NCBI GenBank assembly: GCA_023266075.1
Contig: JAHFRX010000002.1
Location: 1 to 29,867 of the forward strand
Reading direction: 5' to 3'
Length of the DNA stretch: 29,867 nt
Origin: Legionellaceae bacterium
Lineage (GTDB): Bacteria > Pseudomonadota > Gammaproteobacteria > Legionellales > Legionellaceae
The notes under the pieces are model-generated. The model saw nothing but the letters and a program-made list of their open reading frames with translations. It did not search any database and was not told the origin of the DNA. The first letter of the stretch is position 1. Each line of letters opens with the position of its first letter. Position numbers and translations under genes: made by a program. This document shows, in pieces, positions 16,099 through 27,900 of this stretch.

Positions 16099-17115
16099 AT
16101 GAGGGCACTGAATGTTGCTATTGTGGGTGCTACGGGTCTTGTGGGTGAGGCTTTTTTAACGGTGTTGCAAGATCGCGAATTTCCTGTTGAAAAATTATAT
16201 CCTTTGGCAAGTGCTCGCTCGGTGGATAAGACTGTGATGTTTCAGGGACGCGCGTTAGCGGTTGAAGATCTCGCGGATTTTGATTTTAGTCATGCGGATA
16301 TTGCTTTATTTTCGGCAGGAAGCGACGTCTCAAAAAAATATGCGCCTATTGCCGCGGCGGCTGGGTGTGTTGTGATTGATAATTCCTCTTGTTTTCGTTA
16401 TGACGAGGATATTCCATTGGTTGTTCCGGAGGTGAATCCCCATCGGATTGCTGATTTCAAGCACCGTCACATTATTGCAAATCCGAATTGCTCTACCATA
16501 CAAATGGTGGTTGCTTTAAAGCCGCTGTATGATGCTGTTGGTATTCAGCGTATTAATGTGGCGACTTATCAGGCTGTCTCGGGTACAGGTCGGAGAGCTA
16601 TCAGTGAGCTTGTAACACAAGTGACTGAGCTTTTAAACGGTAGACCCGCTGAATCAACAGTCTACCCTTGTCAAATTGCGTTTAACGTGTTGCCACACAT
16701 CGATGATTTTCAAGACAATGGCTATACTCGTGAAGAAATGAAGATGGTGTGGGAGACTCGAAAAATTCTTGAAGATGACCACCTCTTAGTGAATCCAACG
16801 ACGGTACGTGTTCCTGTGCTGTATGGGCATTCTGAAGCGGTTCATGTTGAATTAAAAAAGCCTTTAACCGCTGCAGAGGCGCGAGCAATTTTAGCGAAAG
16901 CTCCCGGTGTTCAAGTGGTCGATACAGAAAAAAATCGCTATCCAACCGCTTTCACACATGCGACAGGGCATGATGATGTCTTTGTTGGTCGTATTCGTGA
17001 AGATATTTCTCATCCTTGTGGTTTAAATTTATGGATAGTGGCCGATAATATACGAAAAGGAGCGGCGACAAATGCAGTGCAAATTGCCGAGCTACTTTTA
17101 CGTGATTATTTATAA
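16099..17115 (+). CDS. asd: Aspartate-semialdehyde dehydrogenase
   Basis: Asd reduces aspartyl phosphate to aspartate semialdehyde with NADPH, the branch point to lysine/diaminopimelate, threonine and methionine. The 338-residue protein has the dinucleotide motif VGATGLVGEA near the N-terminus. It also has the active-site cysteine in NPNCSTIQ (Cys131 from this start), the substrate segment YQAVSGTGRRAI, and the catalytic histidine region GHSEAVHVEL. The ATG at 16099 lies 6 bases after GGAGAG; the GTG directly before it (16096) is a possible alternative. The Shine-Dalgarno overlaps the prmB stop, suggesting coupling. Confidence 0.97.
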   Translation: MRALNVAIVGATGLVGEAFLTVLQDREFPVEKLYPLASARSVDKTVMFQGRALAVEDLADFDFSHADIALFSAGSDVSKKYAPIAAAAGCVVIDNSSCFRYDEDIPLVVPEVNPHRIADFKHRHIIANPNCSTIQMVVALKPLYDAVGIQRINVATYQAVSGTGRRAISELVTQVTELLNGRPAESTVYPCQIAFNVLPHIDDFQDNGYTREEMKMVWETRKILEDDHLLVNPTTVRVPVLYGHSEAVHVELKKPLTAAEARAILAKAPGVQVVDTEKNRYPTAFTHATGHDDVFVGRIREDISHPCGLNLWIVADNIRKGAATNAVQIAELLLRDYL

Positions 17116-17134
17116 ATAGAATAGGTATTGAATC

Positions 17135-17527
17135 ATGACAAGAGAGATACCGAGTGGCGCAGGTGTATTGGTCCCCGAAACAGAAGACATGGAAATACGA
17201 CGAGGCTTTGAAGAAAAAGCAAAAATTCGTCAGTATACTGGCTTGCGTGTCAACTCTGAGCTTGATCCGGATACGTATCAACCCTCACAATTAGAGCGCC
17301 GTGGTGCTGAGTATTTGACAGAGCAAGCCGGTGTTGAAGGGCATCCATTATTTGAGAACAATCAAGCATTTGATGGGCGTGATGATAAGTTACAAATTGA
17401 TGTACAGTACCATCCAGAGGCCAGTGAAAAATTGCAACGTGCCTTGAATGAGTTAAAGTTGCAGCATCAACATCGACTTGGCTTGGGTAAAAATAAAGAT
17501 TTTGGGATGAAACCACCTGGATTTTAA
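17135..17527 (+). CDS. Hypothetical protein, 130 residues, in operon between asd and the AnkH-like gene
   Basis: A small, charged, soluble protein without cysteine or tryptophan and without signal peptide or membrane segment. I do not recognise it. Visible traits are a Glu/Arg-rich first half (MEIRRGFEEKAKIRQ), an ASEKLQRALNELKLQHQHR helix near the C-terminus, and a basic Gly/Pro-rich end (KNKDFGMKPPGF). It begins 19 bases after the asd stop and ends 9 bases before the AnkH-like start, so it is cotranscribed with both. A partner or chaperone of the downstream candidate effector is one possible reading of this position, but nothing in the sequence proves it. Confidence 0.85.
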   Translation: MTREIPSGAGVLVPETEDMEIRRGFEEKAKIRQYTGLRVNSELDPDTYQPSQLERRGAEYLTEQAGVEGHPLFENNQAFDGRDDKLQIDVQYHPEASEKLQRALNELKLQHQHRLGLGKNKDFGMKPPGF

Positions 17528-17536
17528 GGGAGGTAT

Positions 17537-18955
17537 ATGAGTATCGCCAAAGAAATTATTCATGGGTTGACGCCTGATTACGATCGTGTCGTGCGAGAAG
17601 GCTATACGTTGAATGATATCGATGAATATGGCTTTACACCGTTGATTGAGTCCGTGATTTGTAAACGGCTACCGGTTGCTGAAGCGCTTATCAATAGGCG
17701 TGTGACCATCGATGAGCCTGATATTCTAAAACGGACCGCATTGCATTGGGCGGTTGATCAAGGACTGCCTGATTTTCTGCAGTTGTTTTTAAAAAACGGC
17801 GCAAATCCCAATACGTACGATGCGAATGGTCTTTCCGCTTTAGTCTATCCTGTTTTGCGTGGTCAGCACGAATTGAAGCATTTATTGTATCAACATGGTG
17901 CTAAGCTTGATTTTGCACTTGATTTTATTCATGGAAAATTGCTGGGACATCGTTTTGAGCTCAAAGGGCGGACGGAAATTTTGGCTCCAAACAATGAATT
18001 TATTGAGCTGAATTACGAGGGCTTTATTCTTGAGTTTACGGTCGCAATGATGAAAGATTCATTGCGACGCTTCACGAGTAGTTACTCAACGCGCTATTTA
18101 AGGCCGCAATTTAAATATGTGAATGCTATTTTAGATGGTTTGATTGTCGCGGAAGAGCTCTTACGCCATCAGCACGTTCAAAATTTCTCTAAAGAAGATA
18201 AAAAAGCGATCACGAATTTGATTAAAACGACGCCTCTCCTGATTTTACCGGCAGCGAGTCGTGGACATGCGATATGTTTTATTCGATTCAATGATTGGTG
18301 GGTGAAGATAGATAGAGGTGAAAATAGCCTGCATGAGGGCAGTGCAAATATTTATAAGATGATGAATCCTCAAGCATTTAATTTTGAATTCGTACAGGAA
18401 TTTTTATATCAGCGTCATCCAAGAGAATACTTTCACCAGCAAATTAATACGTATTTAGGTTTAAAACCGATGTATAAATTGCCGTTGACCTCGCAAATTA
18501 CAGGCAATTGTTCATGGGCAAATATCCAAGGTGTCGTGGCGTGTGGGTATGCGCTTCAGCAGCTTCATAAGCGTGGTTCGTTTGTCAGTGATGATGCGAT
18601 GGTGTTTTACCATACTTGGATAGAGTGGGATCAAGATCGTGCTTTAGATGACTGTATTCAGCGTTTTTATATGGTGGATGATCATCGTAAAATCACGTTG
18701 GCAAGCATGTTGGGCGCAGTATTGTTTCAAGCCAGTGATGCAAAAAATCCGAAGCATGTGAGACGCGCTGAGAAAATTCTCTCTATCTTAACGCTTCCGG
18801 AGTATTATTTTATTTTGGATAGTTATCTGACGCATTATTGTGTGAAACGCCTCACACCGAAAGGCAATAATCTTCTGAAATTGCTAGATGATTGTGGTGT
18901 AAACACGAATATTGAGGTTACACCGATTGCGACAGGATTAAAAGAGCGTAAATGA
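17537..18955 (+). CDS. AnkH/LegA3-like protein: ankyrin repeats plus cysteine-protease-like domain (candidate Dot/Icm effector)
   Basis: Residues ~30-130 hold three to four ankyrin repeats (YGFTPLIESV, RTALHWAVDQG, GANPNTYDANG, HGAKLDFAL). The remaining part carries a cysteine-protease-like set of residues in the order His244 (SRGHAICFIRF), Asp259 (VKIDRG) and Cys325 (TGNCSWANIQG). This domain pair and the 472-residue length match my memory of Legionella AnkH (LegA3, Lpg2300), a core Dot/Icm effector. Whether the domain is an active peptidase is uncertain. The start is clear: AAGGGAGG stands just before the ATG. It closes the prmB-asd-orphan-AnkH unit and meets the giant minus-strand gene tail to tail. 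Alternative: an ankyrin protein of other function; the GNCSW motif argues against that. Confidence 0.82.
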   Translation: MSIAKEIIHGLTPDYDRVVREGYTLNDIDEYGFTPLIESVICKRLPVAEALINRRVTIDEPDILKRTALHWAVDQGLPDFLQLFLKNGANPNTYDANGLSALVYPVLRGQHELKHLLYQHGAKLDFALDFIHGKLLGHRFELKGRTEILAPNNEFIELNYEGFILEFTVAMMKDSLRRFTSSYSTRYLRPQFKYVNAILDGLIVAEELLRHQHVQNFSKEDKKAITNLIKTTPLLILPAASRGHAICFIRFNDWWVKIDRGENSLHEGSANIYKMMNPQAFNFEFVQEFLYQRHPREYFHQQINTYLGLKPMYKLPLTSQITGNCSWANIQGVVACGYALQQLHKRGSFVSDDAMVFYHTWIEWDQDRALDDCIQRFYMVDDHRKITLASMLGAVLFQASDAKNPKHVRRAEKILSILTLPEYYFILDSYLTHYCVKRLTPKGNNLLKLLDDCGVNTNIEVTPIATGLKERK

Positions 18956-18962
18956 CCATGTC

Positions 18963-21900
18963 TTACTTTTTGGGGTGGTGTTCATCATCCGGTGGTGTCA
19001 TAGAAGCCCTTTCACTATGCATCCACGCTCGAAACCTTTTGAACGGGTTTGAACTTCTTTCTCCTAAAATATGACGTAATTCTTCTTTAATTTCTCTTCT
19101 CTGTATAGCCTCAGATAGAATGCGAGTATTCTCTAGCTTTATGTGAAGTAGATCTTTGGTTTCTTGACTTAATTTATCGGGTAAATCTGATGATTGAGAC
19201 ATCGCTTGTAATAAAGGTTGTACTGTGGTGTAGTCCGAATGTTTGATGATGATGTTGAGCATTAGCGCTGTTTTCGGATAATGATTGATTAATTCTGAAT
19301 AAAATTCATTCGAATGATGATTGGCCATACTTGATAATATGTTGACGATATTGGTGGGATTAATCGCCTCTTGACAAGACGCCACTAATTTCATATAAAG
19401 CTCAAGTTTTTGATGAATATCAATCTCTGGATTACTCTGAATAGCGTTTAAAAAACCGAGAAGCATGCTACTGTCTTGTTGTTCTGATGCTAAGAATTTT
19501 TTTAGATAGGGCATATCGGCCGTTGCTAACCAATATTTTTTATCTTCCAATGAAGCATTATCAAACGCGCTATCCAATAGAACTGGCCATTTTTGAAATA
19601 GCTTAAATTGAATTTCATGTTTATCTTGCTCGCTCAAGGTATCATTCCTTGCTACACCATTCAATAATGGTTGACTAAATTCATCTGAGTAAGGCGCTTG
19701 ATTTAACGCTAAAAAATCATTCCATCTCAATTTAGATGCGGATGTCATCATCTGCAACAATAGGCTTTTAGGTGTTGTTTCGCAAGACAAAAAGGATTGT
19801 GTAACAGCGGGGTTGTGGACCTGTTTGGAATAAATTTTCTCCAGTATTCCTATGGGTGTCTTGCTTTGCTGAATAAGCGCACTGGCAAGATCTGGATCAA
19901 CTAAATCAGTATCTTGAACCATCTCCTGTATTTGAAACGGGTCTTGCGCATTCTGAACACATAATAAATAAACATCTCTATATTTATGCAAAAATTGAAC
20001 AAATACAGAACGAGATTCCTTGGATCTGAAAATGGTCATGATTGCTTGGATATTTCCTTTATGCATCCCCTCTTTATGATCGATAAGCAACTGCATATAA
20101 ATCTTTTCTTTTTCTTCAGAACTAATCCATTTGTTTTGTTGTATCGCTGGCATCAAAAGCCTAAGATCATTCATCTCTCGAATATCAGTGCGTATAAATC
20201 CAACACATTGTTCAAGTAAACTTGAGCTTTTAATGCGCTCAAGTAAGTTCTGTTTATCTCTTATTGATTGAGCTCCTTTCAAAAGAAAATTCGCTAATAC
20301 TTCCGTTTGTTCTCGATCAAATTCTCGTTTCGCACGTTGGTAAATGTTAGCAACATTAATTTCCGCACTGCCAATAGATAAATAGGTTGAAAAATCTTCA
20401 GAAGGTAGTCGCGTCCCAAGATCGGGATGTTTTTCCACAAGCTGGTGTCGAATCAGATCTTTGTCTTTCTCTGATAAAATAAGATTCTTTTTTACGCACT
20501 CCCATAGTTCTATTGCAAAATCGCTTGAATCATCTGTATTCAATTGAAAGAAGTGGCGCCATATTGCTACATCCGTCTCTCGAAGAATGTTTTTCAGTAT
20601 TTTCTTTGGTGTTTTGGACTGTGAGATGAATGCTTCTGCTATTTCATTATTAGATAATGACGGAACATGTTGAGCAATGGTCGTTAATTGCGCCTCGCTT
20701 TCAGCATGTAAAATACACCGCACACATAACTTGCGATCACCCGATACTAAGTCAATAAATTTTTCATAAAAGCTTCCAGCAAAGGCCAGGATTTCTGCGA
20801 TATTTTCTTCATTAATCTCTTTTTTATAATCTTGAAGCAACTGCATATAAATCTTTTCTTTTTCTCTCGGATAAATAAAATCATTTTCTTGTATCGCAGT
20901 TAAAAATAGCATAGGAGAGGAAATACCATTCACGTGAGCTTGTATTAAGTGACGTAGTGAACTTACTTCTTTAATGCTTCTCAATAACATTTGTTTGTCT
21001 TCTATTGAACAATGACGCCAAATAAAAGTGACTAACGGTGGCCGCTGCGTTTGAAGCGCTTCAGTCCTAGCACGTTGATAAAATGCATCAAACTCGGATG
21101 TGGTAACAATCTCCTCTAATAACTGAGTGAAGCGCTCATGATTTCCTGTGAGTGTTCGATACACATCATATGCTATTTTTATTTTTTGATCAGTCGGCAT
21201 GACGCTATTGGCAAACAATGCTTTAACAATCCTATCAAAATCGTTTATGGTGGCATCGTTTTCAATTGAACTGATAAAATGCTTTGCTAGCGGATACACC
21301 ATTCCTGGGTACTTAAGACTGGACAGTAAACCATAATATTGCGAAAGAGGTGTCATTTTCGTCATGATAAAGTCTACATCAGCAAACACTACGGCTGGTG
21401 TTTGAAGTAAAATGGATACACGAGCAGGATTATATTCCAAATAAGGATGCTGTAATAAGGCATGATAAACGGTAGTATTTTCTATTTTTTTAGGATCTGA
21501 TAAGACAAGATCGAGAATCTCTGAATTTGTGATTTCATTGATCATCGCTAATAGTTGCACCTCTGTGATTGGCGTCGATAAAGCAGCACGCTGTATTTTT
21601 TCATCCTTTATTTTAGTTGATAATATCGTGGCTCTATTCGTTTCAGGCAAGGTACGAATGAGCATTTGTATTTGCTCTTGTGTAAAAATAGACGTGCTAT
21701 CCATCAGTATCGCTGTTTTCAAGTCATTAGAAATATTCGCTGTACTCACTAAAGGATATTGGTCATGAACATTGAATGCTGAATGCGCTAACAAGCATTG
21801 CACAAGAGCGTCTACATTAGCGCCTGATGGTGCGGTGGTCGCATATTCTACCATGCGATGTATTACATCAGATGAGCTACTTTTCTGTGCGATCATGACC

Positions 21901-24900
21901 AGCAATGAGATGTAAAGAGAAGGCGCGTCACTTCTCATGATGTGATCCAACAATTCGTCCAATACGTCCTCTGAACTACTGAGTTCAATCATTTTCTGTA
22001 AATTTGCTGAAAGATAGGTTTTGTGCAATAGCTGACGTATCGTTATATCTGTCGTATTGGGTTCCAACGTTAGTAAGAGCGCTTGGATAATCGTATCGTT
22101 GGGGTGCTCCAAAACATAGGCTAGTGCCTTGGGATGTGTTAATTCATGGGCTTTAATTTTTTCAAGGATAGGGGTTTTATCATCAATCAGGGGATGCTCC
22201 ATCAATTTGACTAAAAGATCCAGGCAGCAGTACGATTGCGCCATTGTTTCATCTAATTCTGTTAGAGCACGATATTTTTCAAGTAAATCGTCTATATCTA
22301 GATAGGGTTGAAATAAGTGGCCAAGCACTTGATCCTCAGCGTGTTGAAAAAACGTCATGTCAGGCAATGACGTCATGCTTAATTTGATTTTATGCAGTAA
22401 TTCAAGATGTTTTTGTAATTGATCTTGAGCAATACTTGACATTGCAGTGACGTTAAAATCATTCAGCGTGAGCGATTGTGCCATAAAACGATGATTCGCA
22501 TTGTTAATTGCTCGTGATAATTGATAAAGCTCTTCGATATCTGCTTGCAATGCGTGTGGATAAAGGTCTTCCCAAAGAATTTCTTCTATATCAGGATCAA
22601 ATAAATGCTGACGAATTGTTGCAAAATATAGCCCATGATTTGAAAAAGCCAACTTTAAGAGAGATATTTTTTCTGGACTCACATCCCGATATGGCAAAAT
22701 CTCTTTAGAAAACCGATCTAATTTTCTTTCAGTCTCATGATTTAACCAAACAAAAGGTTCTGTTTGATTCTGTAACTCGTCAAGTTGACCATTAAAAAAT
22801 TTGATTTGTTCAATGAGTACCCGATATTCGTGAGAATCTAACACGCCTGTCGGTTGAAAACCAGCCAAGCAAGTGTGCTCAGTGGTCCCTATCCATACCG
22901 CGACATCAGCAGGAGACGAAGAAGCATCGTCCATCAACAACTGTGCCAGCTCACCGGCCTCTTGGATACTAATAATGCAAGCCGTTATATGCGTGGGTGT
23001 TTTTTTAAATAGAATGGTATGAGTAGGCTTCATATGGCGTTGAAATAGTTTTCTTTCACCATCAACCACTTTTTGATAATTTTCACTGACATATAAATTT
23101 TCTGAAAAAAACGCTGCAGGCTCAGAAATAGTTCTTATATATCCCAAAGATTTAATGCGGGTCATATCTTCTTTATTTCGCCAATCATTAAAAGCAGGAC
23201 TTCCCCATGGAGTGTACCGTATAATACGAGGGGGATAGCGATCTTGTAGTGCGATTTCTTGCTCTTTTTGAACGGCCACTTCTTTCTGAACTTCTTTTTC
23301 TATCTCCACTTCAGCGCCATTTTGATTTTGTAATGGACTCGGATATTTTTCATCACCATATGGCCGTGGTCTATCCATCATCTGTTGCATTTTCTCCTGA
23401 AGTGCTTCACTTCTCTTATCTTCAATACCGAGTTTTTTTAATCTTTCTTGCCATAAACGAATGAGTTGATCACCGTGTGCTTTTAAAATTTCTCGAGCCG
23501 CTTTCTGTTCATAAATATTTCCATATTGTTGATAAAGACGATGCGACTTATTTTTAATCAAAATATCTGGCGCAAGTATTTGCGCATATCGACGCTTCTC
23601 TCCAACACCGTTGGCATGATAGATAAGATGAAGCGCTTCTGCACGAATGACATTATTCAGTTGATCCAATACTGAATAAAATAGGTCTTCTTTCAATTGT
23701 TTTTCTTCATTGTCTTGCATGTTTTGGAATAAACGGGTTAACGCATCTTCTTGATCTAAGTCAATCGCCATACGATTTGGCACAACTATTTCTATTTTTT
23801 GTGCTTCAGGCAAACCCCTCATACGCATACAGCCTTGCAAAAAATCTTGCAATGGTGTCTTATCGTCTACAAGACAAAGTCCGGTACTATCCGGCGGTTG
23901 TTTTAAATCTACACCGACATGATGGGCTTGGTCATAATAAGTTAAGCGTTGATTTAAAGGACATCCATTGAGTTTCCTTTGAATATCCTCTTCATTACTG
24001 GTACCCAGATAGATTCGTGTGTTATTTTCAAGATCGAATGCATGTAATACATCAACACCATCCACCTCTTCAAAATATAAAATGTACTTGATAGGCACAG
24101 GTCTTGGATGGTTTCGACAATATTTCGCTAACGCCTCAGCCACGACCACATTAGAGCATTGCTCAAACGTTGCTGAAATATCAATGATGGCATGCACATT
24201 AGGATGCATCGTTTGATCTAAGAAAAGCTCCAAATTGTCAAAATCTATTTTTTTAATGTGAGTTTGATTTGCTTTCAGAATACACTGAATATAGACGTCT
24301 GTGCCGATCGATGTGTGTGCATTTAATCTCATATCTTCACGATATCTTGGCGGAGTACCCGATACGCCATGCGTGGTATGATATAAGCTCACATGATTAT
24401 ATGTATCGCTGTGTATCATGGCGGATTCCGCTTGCACTTTCGGAAGAATCAGATGTTCAAGTGCATACAACATCAGCGTCTGATGCTGCGCTCGGTTTTC
24501 TTTAATGGCTTTTAGTAAAGCGCGCATTTGCGTGATGTTATGCTCATCCAATTTTTGCAAATCAGAAAATCCTGTATCACGCAATAAGCGAGAAACGGTC
24601 AATTCCATGGGCGTTTCTTTTTCCAAAAATCCACGTGCAAAATTGTTCTTCCTTTCTAAATCGGTGATCGTATGCCAATACGTCACGAGCTCCATCAATA
24701 AAGTTTCATCTAATCCTTCAATCAACACTGACTGAATGGTATAGTTCAAAGTTTCTAATGAACTGGCGAAACGCGTAGATTGACCACTGGGTTTGTTATT
24801 TGCAGCATAAGGGACCATAATATGGCGGTCCAGAGACGACGTTGCATGTGGCAAAGGACCATAATGTTCTTTATAATGCTTATTTAAAGTTTTCGGTAAT

Positions 24901-27900
24901 AATTGCAACTGCTCCTTATAGAAGGCCAATGCATCATTGAGTGCTTCATCCTGACTCGGTAAAAAATCAGGTTGTTTGGTGTTATTAAAATACAATATGA
25001 GTTGAGACTCTAAATCTCTGATGTTCAGTGCTGTGAGTTGCCTGGTGTATCTTTTTATCGGACTCTCTGGGTGATGAATCAGTGCGCTTGCTAATTGCAT
25101 CGTTACGTCTGAGTGTTCTATAAATTCAGGATTCAGTTTGGCTAAAAAGGCATACAATTCAACCGAATGATGTACCAGTTCTGCCCCCACTTTTTCGGCT
25201 TTTCCGAGTGTATAATTCAGTTTTTTCTTTAACAATAAACCTTGATGAACCTCATCAATGATCGCAAATCCTTGCTGTTTTAACAACAATACAATTTTCT
25301 CTGCTTTTAAAATTTGCGCTTCTTGTATTTTTTGAATTTCTGGATCATCACTGACAGGCATCTCTAATAAATCTAATAATTTCAACTCTAAAGATTGCAT
25401 AGAGCTACCTGTTGTCACTAAATAATCTCGATCACGAATAATTTTAGAGAAATATTGATAGATATTTTCTAGATCATCAGGGGAGCAATCATCTGTGCGA
25501 TTAAATTGAAATCGATGCGCTTTTTGTTGAAAAAATTGACGAGATGTCCTATTAAAATCCGAATGGTTTGTATCAAGCAAGGCTTCAGGAACTTCAATTA
25601 TAACCAATCGATACCCATCTGCTTTTATTTGTGCGAGCAAGGGTAAAATGATCTTTGATTTACCGCCACCCATGATTACTTTTTCAATGGTATTGTCATC
25701 TTGCAACAGATTTTCCACGGCCACGATTTGTTCTTGGCGTAATAGAATGCCTTTTGTGAGATCACCATCCTGTGCACCTTGGAGGTATTGAAATACCATT
25801 AAAACAGGATCATTGGCGGCTTTTGGTAGATTTCGCGCCAGTAACAATTCTCCGATTTTGGCGAGATGACTCTCTGAAGGCACGCCTTTATCGTGTATTG
25901 CAGTCAGTTCATCCAATAACCGCGTGACCTGCTGTTGTTGAATCTCCATGGCCAGTGCTTCATGAATGGATTGATGTAAAGCTTGAATATGTGTTTCATC
26001 TTCTATTTTCGTTTTGTATGTATATAAGGTTTGGTCCGCATGAAAATAACAACGTATCAGATCGGCCTTGGTCAGTAACTCTATTTGACCTGCGGCCAAT
26101 TGAATGGAGTAATGATCCATCAAGTATTGATTTGCCTTATCTAAAATGCTTTTCCATGATTGTTGTGAGGTCTCGCGTAACGCTGTTTGAAATTCCGTCG
26201 CACTTTGATGAACAAGCTCGCGCATACTTAAATCACTTAAAAGATGACTTGCAATTTCACGCTGCGCATGAATGCGCGTGTACATCTTGAGCCCCGCCAC
26301 CGACTCAGTGTCACCGAGTTCAATTGCATATTTTCGAGCCACCTCCTCATACGCATGCCATCCTTTCAATAACTTAGATTTCTCATCAAAGGGTAGGCCC
26401 TCAATCAACACATACATACTCAATGGCGCCGTCAAACGAATGGGCTTGATTAAAATAGGATGAGGTTTCTTTTCTTCTTTTTCTAACTTTTCCAGGATTT
26501 GGGTTGAATCAGAAAGGGGTTTATTAAAAATTTGTTGGGGCTCAAGAATAGTAATCGGTGTAACCTCTATACTATTTATTGAGGTATAAATAGCACTAAA
26601 GTTGGCTGAATTTTCTAATGCATCTAAACATCTTGGATGTTCTGACAATTTGTATAACAACATATATATTGCTATCGGCGAATTTTGAGAAATCTCAGCA
26701 TCGCCATGGTTAATCAAATACGTTTTGTAAATATTTTTTAATCTATTAAATTCAGGATGCTCGGGTCTTTGTGCAATATAGAATAGATCTGGGAATATTT
26801 CATATAACTTGTCTAATTTGAGTGTGGACAGTAGTTTTTGAGCTACCGTCTTTAATCGCGTATCATCTTTCAAAGTCTTTAATTCAGCAAGAGAAAACTG
26901 AATTCCCCACGGTGGATGCACGGCTTGATTTAAGGATATTATCTTTGGAAAAAGCGCTACCGACTCTTTCATGATCACTTGATGTTGTCGCATTTCTGCT
27001 TCGAGGTGCTCAATTTGAACGCGAATGAATGGATCGTCAACCTTCATTGCCTTCAATTGTTCTAAATTTTTATACAACGATTTTAATTTTAAATGTAATA
27101 ACTCATACCCAAGGACACCATGTGTTGCGCTTGGAAGAAAAGTCATTAAGCTTCTTTGTTCATCATCATTTAACATATATTTACTGTGAAGATGAGGCTT
27201 CATTTGAATAAAATTACGGTACAAGTTGGAAACTGTTCCTGGAAGTTCATCATTAAATGCTTTTAATGCTTTTTGATTATCTTGTCGATAGCGCTCATTC
27301 ACAGTATTTGATATTTTACCGAAGCCAGCATCATGCTGTTGAATAGCATGATGCTCCATAAAATTTGTATAAAGCGCTAATGCTTTCAATTGACAAGCGA
27401 CATCACGCGGAGCATGTTGTGACGCCTCATCTGAAGTATTCTCATCAAGCACGGGTAAAGCCTTGACAATCCATGATACGTACATCTGCTCTTGGATACT
27501 GCCTGTTAAAGCAAAACGTGTTTCCAAATCATTCAAAACATCCCACGCTTTATCATGCTCATGACTGGCGAGATACAAGTAACATAGATATAAAGCATCC
27601 GCGGCACTTTGTGGTGAAAGTTTGCCATGAACAATAGGGTAGGAAATGGTAGTTTCTGATTGTTCATAATGCCATTGTAAATCGGGGTATTTTTGAGCAA
27701 ATTTAGAAGCAAGATGTGCAGAAGTATCGTGCGTAAAATGAAAATAACCTCCCGATATCTGAATCTGAGCCGAGCGCATACCCGATCCGACATAAAATCT
27801 TTGCACTGGCACGATACACTCTTTGGCCTCAGCGTTATCATCCCCCAACACCAAATTTGCAATTTCCGATTTAAAAGGGGATTTTTTATCTAAAATATGA

